Positions 9,313-17,818 of a stretch of DNA of 64,000 bases are shown here, piece by piece. Source of the stretch: Sporobacter sp963677825 (GTDB lineage Bacteria; Bacillota; Clostridia; Oscillospirales; Oscillospiraceae); NCBI GenBank assembly GCA_963677825.2, contig CAXXEF010000001.1, positions 2,170,001-2,234,000 of the forward strand, given 5' to 3'. The translations under genes were made by a program, and so were the position numbers. The first letter of the stretch is position 1, and every line of letters starts with the position of its first letter. The notes under the pieces were generated by a model, which was given only the letters and a program-made list of their open reading frames with translations, was not told where the DNA came from and searched no databases.

Positions 9313-10032
9313 TTACTCATTATGATTCCATATTATCGCTTTAACTGGACATGAATCACAGGCTTTTGCGAGCTTCGTCTGATCTAGCGGCGTATCAGGC
9401 TCCTTAATTTGTGCTTTACCGGCATGCATTTCAAATAATTCCGGGTAGTGCCGCGTACACAGCGTGCACCCCATGCATGCCGCGGTGTTGATATTCAGCT
9501 TGTCGGCTTTTCGGTCTGCCTTTGGTAAATCATGATCTTTGACGATGAGCCCTGTTATCCACGAGAAAACAATAATTGCAATAATGGTGAGTACCCATCT
9601 AACGGCCATAAACTTCAAGCCCAAGAACTTCAATTCATTCAGGAGCATAGGTACTTTTATCACGGCCCAGGCGCTGAGGATAATGACTAGATTTCTAACT
9701 GAAGCACCTTTTTTGTGAAGCATGACGCACAGGGGGAATGCGGCATAAATCGGGCCCGCTGAGATGCTGCCAAGAATAATTGAAAAAATGACACCTTTAA
9801 TTTTTGATTCTTTGCCTAAAAGCTTAACGATTTTGTCCTTTGGCACCCAAAGATCAAGAAGCGCCGTAAGAACGAAAATGACCGGCATGATTAATATCAT
9901 TTCTTTTACAAAGTAGACACTGTTCTTCAGCGATTGTACCCCGAGCGTCGGTTTAAGGATCAGCATTACCACATAGGCGGCGATGACAACAAACGCCAGC
10001 AGGTTTTCCTTAACTCTTCGCAAAATGGTCAT
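9313..10032 (-). CDS. Permease (DUF318/YraQ-like) with C-terminal ferredoxin-like tail
   Basis: 239 residues. About five hydrophobic segments in residues 1-165 include the GSISAGPIYAAFPL stretch typical of DUF318/YraQ permeases. A soluble tail (about 178-239) has CMGCTLCTRHYP and, further on, CDSCPVKAI, the Cys pattern of a single-cluster ferredoxin domain. The start ATG overlaps the stop of the preceding gene by 4 bp (ATGA), so this is the second half of a two-gene permease. YraQ-type permeases are mostly uncharacterised; metal or sulfur-compound export has been proposed for relatives. A redox-sensing or electron-accepting role for the tail is inference. Confidence 0.75.
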   Translation of the reverse strand: MTILRRVKENLLAFVVIAAYVVMLILKPTLGVQSLKNSVYFVKEMILIMPVIFVLTALLDLWVPKDKIVKLLGKESKIKGVIFSIILGSISAGPIYAAFPLCVMLHKKGASVRNLVIILSAWAVIKVPMLLNELKFLGLKFMAVRWVLTIIAIIVFSWITGLIVKDHDLPKADRKADKLNINTAACMGCTLCTRHYPELFEMHAGKAQIKEPDTPLDQTKLAKACDSCPVKAIIWNHNE

Positions 10033-10511
10033 AGTATTACCCCCATGATCAGTGCGATCGCAATCGCGAATATAAAGCTGAGTCCATTCCTGACAACGGC
10101 AAACTTCATCCCGAACTCGCGTTTTTCCAATGGGATTGTTACAAAGCCGACCATCGTTAAAGTCGTCAAAAATGCAACGGCGGGCACGATGCTAACGCCG
10201 CCGTTCATGAGCGTTCCGATCAGAGGAAAAGCGATAAATGCTGGAATAAGAGTAATCGCGCCCGTTGTTGCGGATAGTACCGTTGAAACGATGGGCGATT
10301 GTTTACTGATAAAGCTTGCAATTTGCTCTGGCGGCAAGAGCGTCAGGATAAGCCCGATTAAAAAAATGATTGAAAGAATACTGACAAGCATCCCTTTACC
10401 CATGCCAAAGGCCATTTTAAGCGCTTGCTTTGTTTTACTGCTGTTTTTAACGGCGGATATCACGAGAAATATCCCGGTGCCGACCCACATGGCGATTGTT
10501 AGAAAATCCAT
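10029..10511 (-). CDS. Permease, DUF318/YraQ-like N-terminal half
   Basis: 160 residues, about four hydrophobic segments with the AGAITLIPAFIAFPLIGTL-like pattern of the permease family (TTGAITLIPAFIAFPL here). It overlaps the next gene by 4 bp and together they make a full-length permease split over two chains. GGAGGTT precedes the ATG. Transcription is divergent from the Crp/Fnr gene, with ~110 bp between starts holding a palindromic operator candidate. Confidence 0.75.
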   Translation of the reverse strand: MDFLTIAMWVGTGIFLVISAVKNSSKTKQALKMAFGMGKGMLVSILSIIFLIGLILTLLPPEQIASFISKQSPIVSTVLSATTGAITLIPAFIAFPLIGTLMNGGVSIVPAVAFLTTLTMVGFVTIPLEKREFGMKFAVVRNGLSFIFAIAIALIMGVIL

Positions 10512-10565
10512 CCATAACCTCCAAACAATTGATAGTTACAATTTTAGGAGGTATTGTCTTTAATT

Positions 10566-10598
10566 AATAGACACATATGTTTCTATTTGCTGTATAAT
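10566..10598 (+). promoter_or_regulatory. Crp/Fnr-type palindrome overlapping the promoter of the regulator
   Basis: Bases 10566-10587 form a 22-bp near-perfect inverted repeat (AATAGACACATATGTTTCTA plus TT; one mismatched pair). A TATAAT at 10593-10598 follows directly, so the palindrome covers the -35 region of the regulator gene and sits between the divergent permease pair and the regulator. The arrangement suggests autoregulation and control of the permeases. Confidence 0.6.
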
Positions 10599-10620
10599 TT
10601 ACTGTGAGCGAGGTGACGCG

Positions 10621-11271
10621 ATGTGTACTGTTGAAGAATTGTCATGCGTTGATATGCTTCGGGATGTTGATCGCGAAACATTGACAAGAAAAATGACAAA
10701 TCGGCAGATTTTTGTTGAATCCCATTCGAAAGCAAAGACGGTTCATCACCAAGGGGATATCTGCAAAACACTGGATTTTGTGTTGTCAGGAAAGCTGATA
10801 GCGTATGCTTTGTTTGATAACGGCTCTGCTGTAACAATGTTTGAGTTCACGAAAGGGAGCGTTATCGGGGCTAATCTACTGTTTGGTGACAAGCAGGCCT
10901 ATCCATTGAATATCTATGCAACGACGGATTGCGAATTGGTTCGCATTTCATCTGACGCTGTTTTGGAACTCCTGCATGGGTATTCGTTTACGCTGAAATT
11001 TGTTAAAGCAATTTCTCAGAACTCGCAGGGAATGAATACAAAACTGACGATGATGACGCAGAAAACATTACGTGAAAACATACTTGATTATTTGAAGCAG
11101 CAAAGAGCTTTGCAGCAATCGGCGGCTATTACACTACCAATCAGTAAAAAGGAGCTTGCGGATCGCCTTGGTGTACAGCGGCCGTCTTTGTTCAGAGAAT
11201 TTAAACGACTGCAAGATGAGCGGGTTATTGCTGTAAACAATCGTTGTATAAGTTTTCTGGAGGATGACTAA
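10621..11271 (+). CDS. Crp/Fnr family transcriptional regulator
   Basis: 216 residues. An N-terminal cyclic-nucleotide-binding-like beta-roll (about 20-130) includes DFVLSGKLIAYALFDNGSAV, and a C-terminal winged helix (about 155-216) has KKELADRLGVQRPSLFREF as recognition helix. No N-terminal Cys cluster for an FNR-type FeS centre is evident; the Cys residues near the start (MCTVEELSC) are only two. It resembles small Crp/Fnr regulators of clostridia that respond to redox, haem or phenolic ligands. GAGGTGACGCG precedes the ATG. Likely targets are itself and the divergent permease pair. Confidence 0.85.
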   Translation: MCTVEELSCVDMLRDVDRETLTRKMTNRQIFVESHSKAKTVHHQGDICKTLDFVLSGKLIAYALFDNGSAVTMFEFTKGSVIGANLLFGDKQAYPLNIYATTDCELVRISSDAVLELLHGYSFTLKFVKAISQNSQGMNTKLTMMTQKTLRENILDYLKQQRALQQSAAITLPISKKELADRLGVQRPSLFREFKRLQDERVIAVNNRCISFLEDD

Positions 11272-11541
11272 GTCCCTGCAAGAGTATTCGCGTCTGTCTC
11301 GTAAGCCCGAATTGACTTAGCCAGCCCGTGGTACTTTGCTCGTTTGGGTATCGTAGCCCGATCGAATTTAAGCATCAGACCTTATCTTTTCTGTCCGATT
11401 TAGTGTAGCCAATCCAGCGCCTGATATTTGGATATCGGATAGCCTACCGGGGACGATCCCGCGGCGCTAATTTAGCGCTGCCTATTGAACACGTCTGGGT
11501 TATATGCTATTTTGGTAGAAAACTGGTTTGCTGGAGGACAT

Positions 11542-13563
11542 ATGAAAACGCAGTATGAAGCACTATTTTCGCCGATGAAAGTGGGTGGCATCACCCTAAA
11601 AAACAGGATTATCCTGTGTGCGATGGGCGGGACAAGCCCGATCGGATTCGGCGGCAAATTTGAAGAGAAAACGCGTGCCTATTATATTGAACGCGCCAAA
11701 GCCAATGTCGGACTCATGATCCCCGGCGTTTCCGGGGTTAAAGGGATGGAGAAAAACAGCTGGCTTTACCAATCGGAGGCGCTGTTTATGGGGCCAATCA
11801 AAGAGCTGATGGATGACATCCATGCATACGGCTCAAAATTTTTCATGCAGCTGGGCGCCGGATTCGGCCGCGCACAGCTTCTTTTTCCGGGCATGCAGGA
11901 AATGAGCGCCGAAGCGCTGCGCCCGTTGATGGTAGCGCCCTCCGACGGACTGCCCAATGTCTGGGAGCCGTCGATCAAGCATCGCGCGCTGACGCGTGAG
12001 GAGATACATGAAATCGTCGAGGCGTACGCCAAAACGGCGGCCTTATGCCAGCGGGCCGGCATCGACGGCGTAGAGATCCATGCCGTCCACGAAGGCTATC
12101 TATTGGATCAGTTTGCGATCCTAAATACCAACCACAGGACAGACGAATACGGCGGCTCACTGGAAAACCGGCTGCGCTTTGCAACCGAGATTATCGGAGC
12201 GATCAAGGCGGCGTGCGGTGAGGCGTATCCTGTTTCCGTCCGCTACAGCGTGGCCAGCAAGATGCGTGGGTTCAATCAGGGCGCGCTCCCGGGTGAGGCC
12301 TATGAGGAGTTCGGCAGAAGCATGGAAGAGAGCCCCGCCGTGGCGCGGATTCTGGAAGCGGCAGGCGCCGACATGCTCAATGCGGACAACGGCTCTTACG
12401 ACTCGTGGTACTGGGCGCATCCGCCGGTCTACATGCCGATGGCCTGTAACCTGCCTGAAGTAACGTATATCAAAAATTTCGTCGATATACCGGTCGTCTG
12501 TGCCGGGAAAATGAACGACCCGGACATCGCCGCGCGCGCCGTCGCGTCGGGCGGTATCGACGGTGTCGGCATCGCCCGACAGCTGCTGGCCGACCCCCAG
12601 TGGTGCGACAAGGTCCGAGATGGTAAGGTGGACGACATTCGTCCGTGTATTGCCTGCCACAATGGATGCTTTGCCATCAGCCATTTTAAAGACAATTTAT
12701 GCGGCTTTGGCCGGATGGGTACCTGCGCAATTAATCCGGTGACGATGAACGAAGAAAGGCTGGCGCTGAGGCCAGCCGTGGTGAAAAAGAAAATCGCCGT
12801 AATTGGCGGCGGCATCGGCGGCATGGAAGCGGCGCGACTTTTGACGCTGCGCGGCCATACTGTTACCTTGTATGAAAAGAGTGACGTGCTGGGCGGGGTG
12901 TTCATCGCCGCTGCGGCGCCGAGCTTTAAGGAGCAGGATAAAAAGCTGATTCAGTGGTACGTAAAAGCACTGCAAGACCTGAGCGTCACCGTCAAGCTTA
13001 ATACCGAGATAACGAGCGAAATGCTGACCGGGCTGGACGCCGACGACGTGATTGTCGCGACGGGATCGGCTCCTAAAAAGCTGCCGATACCCGGCGTCGG
13101 CGCAGACAACACAATCGAAGCGGTGGACTACCTGCTGGGGAAGAAGCAGGCAGGGGAGACGTCTGTTATCATAGGCGGCGGCCTGACCGGCTGCGAAATC
13201 GCCTACGACCTCGCGCTCAACGGCAAAAAAGCCGTCATTGTAGAGATGCAGGACGATATCCTGAAAATCCAGGGGCTCAGCGCCGCCAATTCCAATATGC
13301 TGCGCGAGATCATCCGATATTATGATATCGATGTTCACACCGATGCAGCCGTTAAGGCGATTCAGGGCGATGGCGTGGTGGTAAAAACAACTGCGGGCGA
13401 CAAGTTTATCCCGGCCGATTCCGTCATCCTTTCTGTCGGATACGACGCCTACGTCCCCTTTGATACAAACGCCGACCATATTCATGTCATCGGCGACGCC
13501 TGCGCAGTTGGTAATCTGATGAGCGTTATTGAGCAGGCCTATGACGTCGCCTACAGGCTTTAA
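11542..13563 (+). CDS. NADH:flavin oxidoreductase, old yellow enzyme / 2,4-dienoyl-CoA reductase type
   Basis: 673 residues from the ATG at 11542 (GGAGG 5 bp upstream). An N-terminal OYE TIM barrel (about 1-370) has FMN- and substrate-site motifs such as IDGVEIHAVHEGYLLDQF. Cys residues in CIACHNGCFA and the later GTCAIN fit the [4Fe-4S] site of this family. The C-terminal FAD/NAD(P)H part (about 410-673) has GGGIGGMEAARLL and IGGGLTGCEIAYDLA dinucleotide motifs. Members reduce enoate or dienoyl substrates (FadH, BaiCD/BaiH, enoate reductases). Given the phloroglucinol-type operon in this window, a reductase for unsaturated phenolics is possible but unproven. It stands alone between a Crp regulator and an MFS gene. 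Confidence 0.85.
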   Translation: MKTQYEALFSPMKVGGITLKNRIILCAMGGTSPIGFGGKFEEKTRAYYIERAKANVGLMIPGVSGVKGMEKNSWLYQSEALFMGPIKELMDDIHAYGSKFFMQLGAGFGRAQLLFPGMQEMSAEALRPLMVAPSDGLPNVWEPSIKHRALTREEIHEIVEAYAKTAALCQRAGIDGVEIHAVHEGYLLDQFAILNTNHRTDEYGGSLENRLRFATEIIGAIKAACGEAYPVSVRYSVASKMRGFNQGALPGEAYEEFGRSMEESPAVARILEAAGADMLNADNGSYDSWYWAHPPVYMPMACNLPEVTYIKNFVDIPVVCAGKMNDPDIAARAVASGGIDGVGIARQLLADPQWCDKVRDGKVDDIRPCIACHNGCFAISHFKDNLCGFGRMGTCAINPVTMNEERLALRPAVVKKKIAVIGGGIGGMEAARLLTLRGHTVTLYEKSDVLGGVFIAAAAPSFKEQDKKLIQWYVKALQDLSVTVKLNTEITSEMLTGLDADDVIVATGSAPKKLPIPGVGADNTIEAVDYLLGKKQAGETSVIIGGGLTGCEIAYDLALNGKKAVIVEMQDDILKIQGLSAANSNMLREIIRYYDIDVHTDAAVKAIQGDGVVVKTTAGDKFIPADSVILSVGYDAYVPFDTNADHIHVIGDACAVGNLMSVIEQAYDVAYRL

Positions 13564-13671
13564 GGATCAGAGGCGCTGCGTGTTTGAATAGTGGCATGTT
13601 CGCACGTGAAGGGCCTGTTGAAGCAGGCGGGCGCGTCATCAAGACATTCAAGAGCGTAGACTTGCAATATA

Positions 13672-13713
13672 AAAAGCGGGATGCTTCTGGTTCACAGAAG
13701 CATCCCGCTTTTT
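13672..13713. terminator. Bidirectional intrinsic terminator between OYE and MFS genes
   Basis: Stem AAAAGCGGGATGCTTCTG (13672-13689) pairs with CAGAAGCATCCCGCTTTT (13695-13712) around a 5-base loop, with T-runs on both strands. It serves the convergent plus-strand flavoenzyme and minus-strand MFS genes. Confidence 0.85.
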
Positions 13714-13714
13714 A

Positions 13715-14965
13715 TTACTGTTCTTCCGATATCGTATTTTCTTGCGCTTGTATGTTTTGAAGATTCTTCATTCGAATCATCAGCTTTTTTTTATTTACGG
13801 CAAATAGGACGATGGCCACGACGACCGGCAGAAGCACGACCCGATACATTGTAGAGATACCGATCAGCTCACTACCTGTACGATTCTCAACAGTTGTAAT
13901 AACGGCGCCGGCAAACATCGGACCAAGTAAAAACCCGATGTCAATACCCATATAGTTCGTATTGCTGGCCGCACCGCGGCGCGCCTTCGGGACAAGCTGC
14001 ATATTCATCGTCTGAAGGATCGGCTGACTGATACCAAAGCCAGTGGAGGTGATCATGCCGGCCACAATAAACATCGGCAGCGTCCGGCTGAAGCTGATGG
14101 CTAAAAGACCGCCCATGAAGATCACAAGACCTGGAATAACGGTCTTATCCAGACCGTAGCTGTCGGCAATTTTACCGCTGAGCGGCCGGAAGATTATCAG
14201 GCATACCGCGCTGGCCGTAAAAAACAGGCCGATGTCTTCAACACCGTTTAATTCGCCGAAAATGGCGATAAAGGAATTGATGCTGGAAAACGAGAGGATT
14301 TGGAAAAAAATCACCAATGTCGGCAGGATGATCTCCGGCGTTACGGCTTGATTAAGCCGGATTTTAAATCGACCGGTGCGCACAGGCGCTTCTTCTCTTA
14401 TTAAAAGGGTCAAAATAAAGCAGAACGCCATTACGACAGCACAGATGAAGAAGGTGCTGGAGTAGCCGATGGCGTCGGCCAGTTCCAGACCGATTAAGGG
14501 GCCGACAGCGGTGGCAACGGCTGCCCCCAGCGAAAATATGCCAAGACCCGATGCCATTTTTGAATCCGGCAGAGTATTGCTGGCCAAGGCCAGACTAAGC
14601 GGTGCGGCCATGCCGATGCCAACACCGTGAATTAAGCGTGCGGCGATGATCATCGAGACGCTTGTTGAAAAGCCGTAACAGATAAACGCGATGGTGATCG
14701 CCCCGATGGCAAACGTTAAAAGACGTCCCTTTTTGAAATAATCCATCGCTGGCCCGGCGATGGGGCGTATGCCGAGTGCCGTCGCCGCAAAGAGACCGAC
14801 GACGATACCGACGACGGTAGCGTCACTGCCGAGCGCCTTGACATAGACAGGCAGAAGCGCGTTCGTCATATGCTGCCCCATGTTCATGACGAGACCGACA
14901 ATAAATACTGTCGTAAAGGGCTTTGTCCATATTCTGCTTTTGTTTAGTGCTGTGTTTTTATCCAT
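13715..14965 (-). CDS. MFS transporter
   Basis: 416 residues with about 12 hydrophobic segments and the loop 2-3 pattern GPAMDYFKKGRL (MFS signature G-x3-D-x-x-G/K-R). It appears to be a drug- or metabolite-type exporter/importer; the substrate is not visible. It is transcribed away from the GntR/LacI regulator at 15207, which is probably its regulator because their promoters share the 241-bp intergenic region. Confidence 0.85.
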   Translation of the reverse strand: MDKNTALNKSRIWTKPFTTVFIVGLVMNMGQHMTNALLPVYVKALGSDATVVGIVVGLFAATALGIRPIAGPAMDYFKKGRLLTFAIGAITIAFICYGFSTSVSMIIAARLIHGVGIGMAAPLSLALASNTLPDSKMASGLGIFSLGAAVATAVGPLIGLELADAIGYSSTFFICAVVMAFCFILTLLIREEAPVRTGRFKIRLNQAVTPEIILPTLVIFFQILSFSSINSFIAIFGELNGVEDIGLFFTASAVCLIIFRPLSGKIADSYGLDKTVIPGLVIFMGGLLAISFSRTLPMFIVAGMITSTGFGISQPILQTMNMQLVPKARRGAASNTNYMGIDIGFLLGPMFAGAVITTVENRTGSELIGISTMYRVVLLPVVVAIVLFAVNKKKLMIRMKNLQNIQAQENTISEEQ

Positions 14966-15140
14966 TCAACTGCTTTTTCCTTCTTGACCCAAATTGGTCC
15001 TGTCCGTATCGCCAGGCGGCAATAAAGATTCTACTATATAAAACATCTAAAAGCGACTTATTTATATCCAGTTGCTTATAGCGCGAAGTACAATCCGCTG
15101 CAATCGATCAGCTTTTCTGACATGCTCGATAGAATTGCCC

Positions 15141-15170
15141 TTGTTCAACAATGTCGTTTCGTGGTATAAA
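15141..15170 (+). promoter_or_regulatory. Promoter with palindrome upstream of the GntR/LacI gene
   Basis: TTGTTCAACAA at 15141-15151 is a perfect 11-bp palindrome and overlaps a possible -35 (TTGTTC); TATAAA follows at 15165-15170 with an 18-bp spacer. TGTACAG and CAGTACA half-sites lie just downstream near 15172-15205. Both are plausible operators for the GntR/LacI regulator. Confidence 0.45.
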
Positions 15171-15206
15171 ATGTACAGACAGGCTTGTGAATGATGAGGA
15201 CAGTAC

Positions 15207-16253
15207 ATGACAAAGTATGAAACGCTGGCCAATCAGCTCAGAAACAAAATCATCACGGGGATTTACAAAACCGGCGACATGCTGCCGTCGGAGAATGAGC
15301 TGGCCGCAGCCGAAAAACTCAGCCGCCAAACAGTCCGCCAGGCACTTGCTCTGCTCGAACGAGAGGGCAGGATTACTAAGCGGCAGGGGCGCGGCTCGTT
15401 CGTTGCCGATACAGCCGTTCGGCGAGATAAAACCTATAATGTTGCCGTCGTGACGACGTATATCAGCGAGTATATTTTTCCCGACATTCTCAGAGGCATC
15501 GAGCAGGTCCTGTCACAAAACGGCTATACGCCTTTTATCTCCGCAACCTACAATAGGGTTGATAACGAGCGTGAGATTTTGGCATCGCTTTTATCCAAAC
15601 CGATTGACGGGATCATCATTGAGGGTACTAAAACGGCGCTACCAAATCCCAATATCGATCTATACCGCAGCATCGAGCGGGCGCGCATCCCCATGGTGTT
15701 CATCAATGGCTACTACCCGGACTTCAAGCCGCAGGTCTACGTCGTCGCCGACGACCGAGCGGGCGGCGCGTCGGCTGCTGGGCTGCTGCTGCGTCAAAAT
15801 CGGAAGAAAATCGCCGGCATTTTTAAGAGTGACGATATTCAAGGGCATCGCCGCTATGCCGGATATGCCCAGGCGCTGCTTGACGCGCAGGTGAGCGTCC
15901 GTGACGAGCATATTTTGTGGTATACGACCGAAACACGTGAAAAACTGATTGACGCCAATCTTCTGGATGTTGTGCGTGGCTGTGACGCTGTTGTCTGTTA
16001 TAATGACGAGGTTGCCATGCAAGTTTTGGGGATTCTCAAACAGAATAAAATTGACGTGCCCGGCCAGCTCGCCATCGTCTCGTTTGACGGCAGCATGTTC
16101 GGTGAGCTAACCGCGCCGAAGCTCACGAGTCTGCTGCTGGAGAAAGAGGAAATCGGCCGTCTGGCGGCTGGAAAGCTTGTCAATCTGATCAGGGGTATCA
16201 GCGAGCAGCCTTATAGCATGCCATGGCGCATGATCGAAAAAGAAAGCACCTGA
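15207..16253 (+). CDS. GntR-LacI fusion regulator (AraR-like)
   Basis: 348 residues. An N-terminal GntR winged helix (about 1-70) contains SENELAAAEKLSRQTVRQAL and the wing GRITKRQGRGSFV. The C-terminal part (about 75-348) is a LacI/periplasmic-binding-protein-like sensor (KPIDGIIIEGTKT, CDAVVCYNDEVAMQVLG, LAIVSFDG). This is the AraR architecture, normally sensing sugars or sugar-like ligands. GAGGACAGTAC precedes the ATG. It is divergent from the MFS gene, its likely target. Confidence 0.85.
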   Translation: MTKYETLANQLRNKIITGIYKTGDMLPSENELAAAEKLSRQTVRQALALLEREGRITKRQGRGSFVADTAVRRDKTYNVAVVTTYISEYIFPDILRGIEQVLSQNGYTPFISATYNRVDNEREILASLLSKPIDGIIIEGTKTALPNPNIDLYRSIERARIPMVFINGYYPDFKPQVYVVADDRAGGASAAGLLLRQNRKKIAGIFKSDDIQGHRRYAGYAQALLDAQVSVRDEHILWYTTETREKLIDANLLDVVRGCDAVVCYNDEVAMQVLGILKQNKIDVPGQLAIVSFDGSMFGELTAPKLTSLLLEKEEIGRLAAGKLVNLIRGISEQPYSMPWRMIEKEST

Positions 16254-16385
16254 TTATTCGCCCATAGTCCGGCGGTGGAATCCGCAAAAAATAACCGCGT
16301 ATTTTTGTCAATGTTTGTGGTTGTGCCCGGCTGGATACGCGCTACTTTAATATTAACATGTACGTACAAGTTAATCATTGTCAAA

Positions 16386-16556
16386 ATGCAACAAAATCCA
16401 AACAAAGGTTTACAATTTATTGAGTTGAAAAGGCGTCCAATATTGGTGGATACGAAGCGGATTAAGGACGCAATTGAAGCAGGCGACGCCCATCGTCGAT
16501 GAGCCGGATGAAGTGATGACACTGCTGGTGAAAAACGACGTGGCGAAGAATACATA
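16386..16556 (+). pseudogene. Possible degraded gene fragment with a frameshift
   Basis: The first frame reads MQQNPNKGLQFIELKRRP and continues to AIEAGDAHRR before a stop near 16500. Shifting frame at the GAC-GCC-CAT position continues as IVDEPDEVMTLLVKNDVAKN and then TAA. Both halves look like coding sequence in composition and the join is natural, so this may be one small gene broken by an indel. No family recognised. It lies in the 411-bp gap between the GntR regulator and the phosphatase gene; the rest of the gap holds only the terminator below. Confidence 0.3.
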
Positions 16557-16586
16557 ACTGTCGCAAATTGAATATCTAGACGAAAA

Positions 16587-16620
16587 AGCAAGCGACCGGA
16601 ACATCCGGCCGCTTGTTTTT
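16587..16620. terminator. Bidirectional terminator beyond the hydrogenase operon
   Basis: CAAGCGACCGG (16589-16599) pairs with CCGGCCGCTTG (16605-16615), one mismatch, with T-runs on both sides (GTTTTTTC on plus, GCTTTTTC on minus). It lies 45 bp beyond the stop of the minus-strand phosphatase gene. Confidence 0.75.
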
Positions 16621-16664
16621 TCGCCAAAGTTGTCGGGGCGCTGCTGCAAGGAACTACGACAACG

Positions 16665-17807
16665 TTAAAAATATTCTGTCACGACAAGCTTGCCTTTTGC
16701 TTTGAGCTTTTCGGAGATCTGCTTGATGGTCGCGTCCCGCGGCAGAATGCCGAGCTGGCGAAACAGCAGGTCGCCGTGTGCTTCGTTGAGCGACCGCCCG
16801 ACGATAAAGGTCACCGCGTCAGCGTCAAAGAGCATCGACGCCAGCCGCTCGGCCGGTGTGTCATGAACGAACGTCTCGGGGCGCTCAAGCAGAATGTTGT
16901 TGATCTGGTTGAGCACGACGGCGCCCTCCGTGATCATATCGATGCCGTCCATCTCATATTCCGGCGGGCGACCCATCGATACGTGGGCGCTTTTCAGGCG
17001 CACCTCACGCCCGAGTTCGCGCGCGAGGATTACCGACGTTGTCGAGCCGCAAACGGCGCGTGCTCCGTCGGATGCCATGAATCGATCCACGAACGCGCTG
17101 TCTTTTGATTTCGATTGCGGCGGACCGCTTAATATCGTCAGCTGCTTTGCCTCGCGGCATGTCAGGATCGCCACAGTCGTGTCGTCTTCAAGCCGCCCGC
17201 CCGACTTGCGGCGCGAGAGCTCGATGATCTCGTCGGCAATCTCAGACACATCCATGCCGCGATCGAGGCATCGATTAATGTGCTCGGCAACGCCCTCGGA
17301 GCCGATCCCGAAAACAAGGCCTTTGCCAAGCCCCGCCTGCGATACGCCGTCTGAAAAGAGCACAAGGCTGTCGCCAAGTCGGAGCTTGCCGGCACTTTCG
17401 CCAATCAGCTCATAGCCGGCGGTGTAAAAGTGCGGCGTCAGGACGCTGGCGGTGCCGTCTTGAATAACAATTGGTGCGGGCGATTCATAGCTATAGACGG
17501 AAAATTGGCCGCTGGCCATGATCCGTGCCGCCGAAAACGCGGAAAACGGCGTCGGCTGCTCGCGCGCGGTGTGCATCGAGTTGGCGACCATTTTACACGC
17601 CAGCTCGTGCGACATGTCCGACGCAAAAAGCTCCATCAAGCGACTCGAGCACGCGATGGCGGCAATATTGGCGTAAACACCGGAACCGATGCCGTCGCAC
17701 AGGATGTATTCCGTCGCGGCAAACGACCGCTCGCATGAGCACGCGTCGCCGCAGACGACTTTGCCCGGCTTTGTGATCTGCCGGACGGTATCCTCAAAAA
17801 ACTTCAA
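16665..17807 (-). CDS. SpoIIE-type PP2C protein phosphatase of the hydrogenase operon
   Basis: 380 residues. The N-terminal ~220 residues form a SpoIIE/PP2C domain with acidic metal-site motifs GDACS, LCDGIGSG, LFSDGVSQAG and DDTTVAIL. A ~140-residue C-terminal extension begins near VCGSTTSVILAREL and has no family I can name beyond its association with this phosphatase. The start codon is TTG with GAGGTG upstream, 11 bp after the stop of the sensory hydrogenase gene. Known gene clusters of PAS-containing (group C-type) [FeFe] hydrogenases carry such phosphatases, so H2-dependent signalling through Ser/Thr dephosphorylation is inferred. Confidence 0.85.
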   Translation of the reverse strand: MKFFEDTVRQITKPGKVVCGDACSCERSFAATEYILCDGIGSGVYANIAAIACSSRLMELFASDMSHELACKMVANSMHTAREQPTPFSAFSAARIMASGQFSVYSYESPAPIVIQDGTASVLTPHFYTAGYELIGESAGKLRLGDSLVLFSDGVSQAGLGKGLVFGIGSEGVAEHINRCLDRGMDVSEIADEIIELSRRKSGGRLEDDTTVAILTCREAKQLTILSGPPQSKSKDSAFVDRFMASDGARAVCGSTTSVILARELGREVRLKSAHVSMGRPPEYEMDGIDMITEGAVVLNQINNILLERPETFVHDTPAERLASMLFDADAVTFIVGRSLNEAHGDLLFRQLGILPRDATIKQISEKLKAKGKLVVTEYF

Positions 17808-17818
17808 CGCCGTTCACC

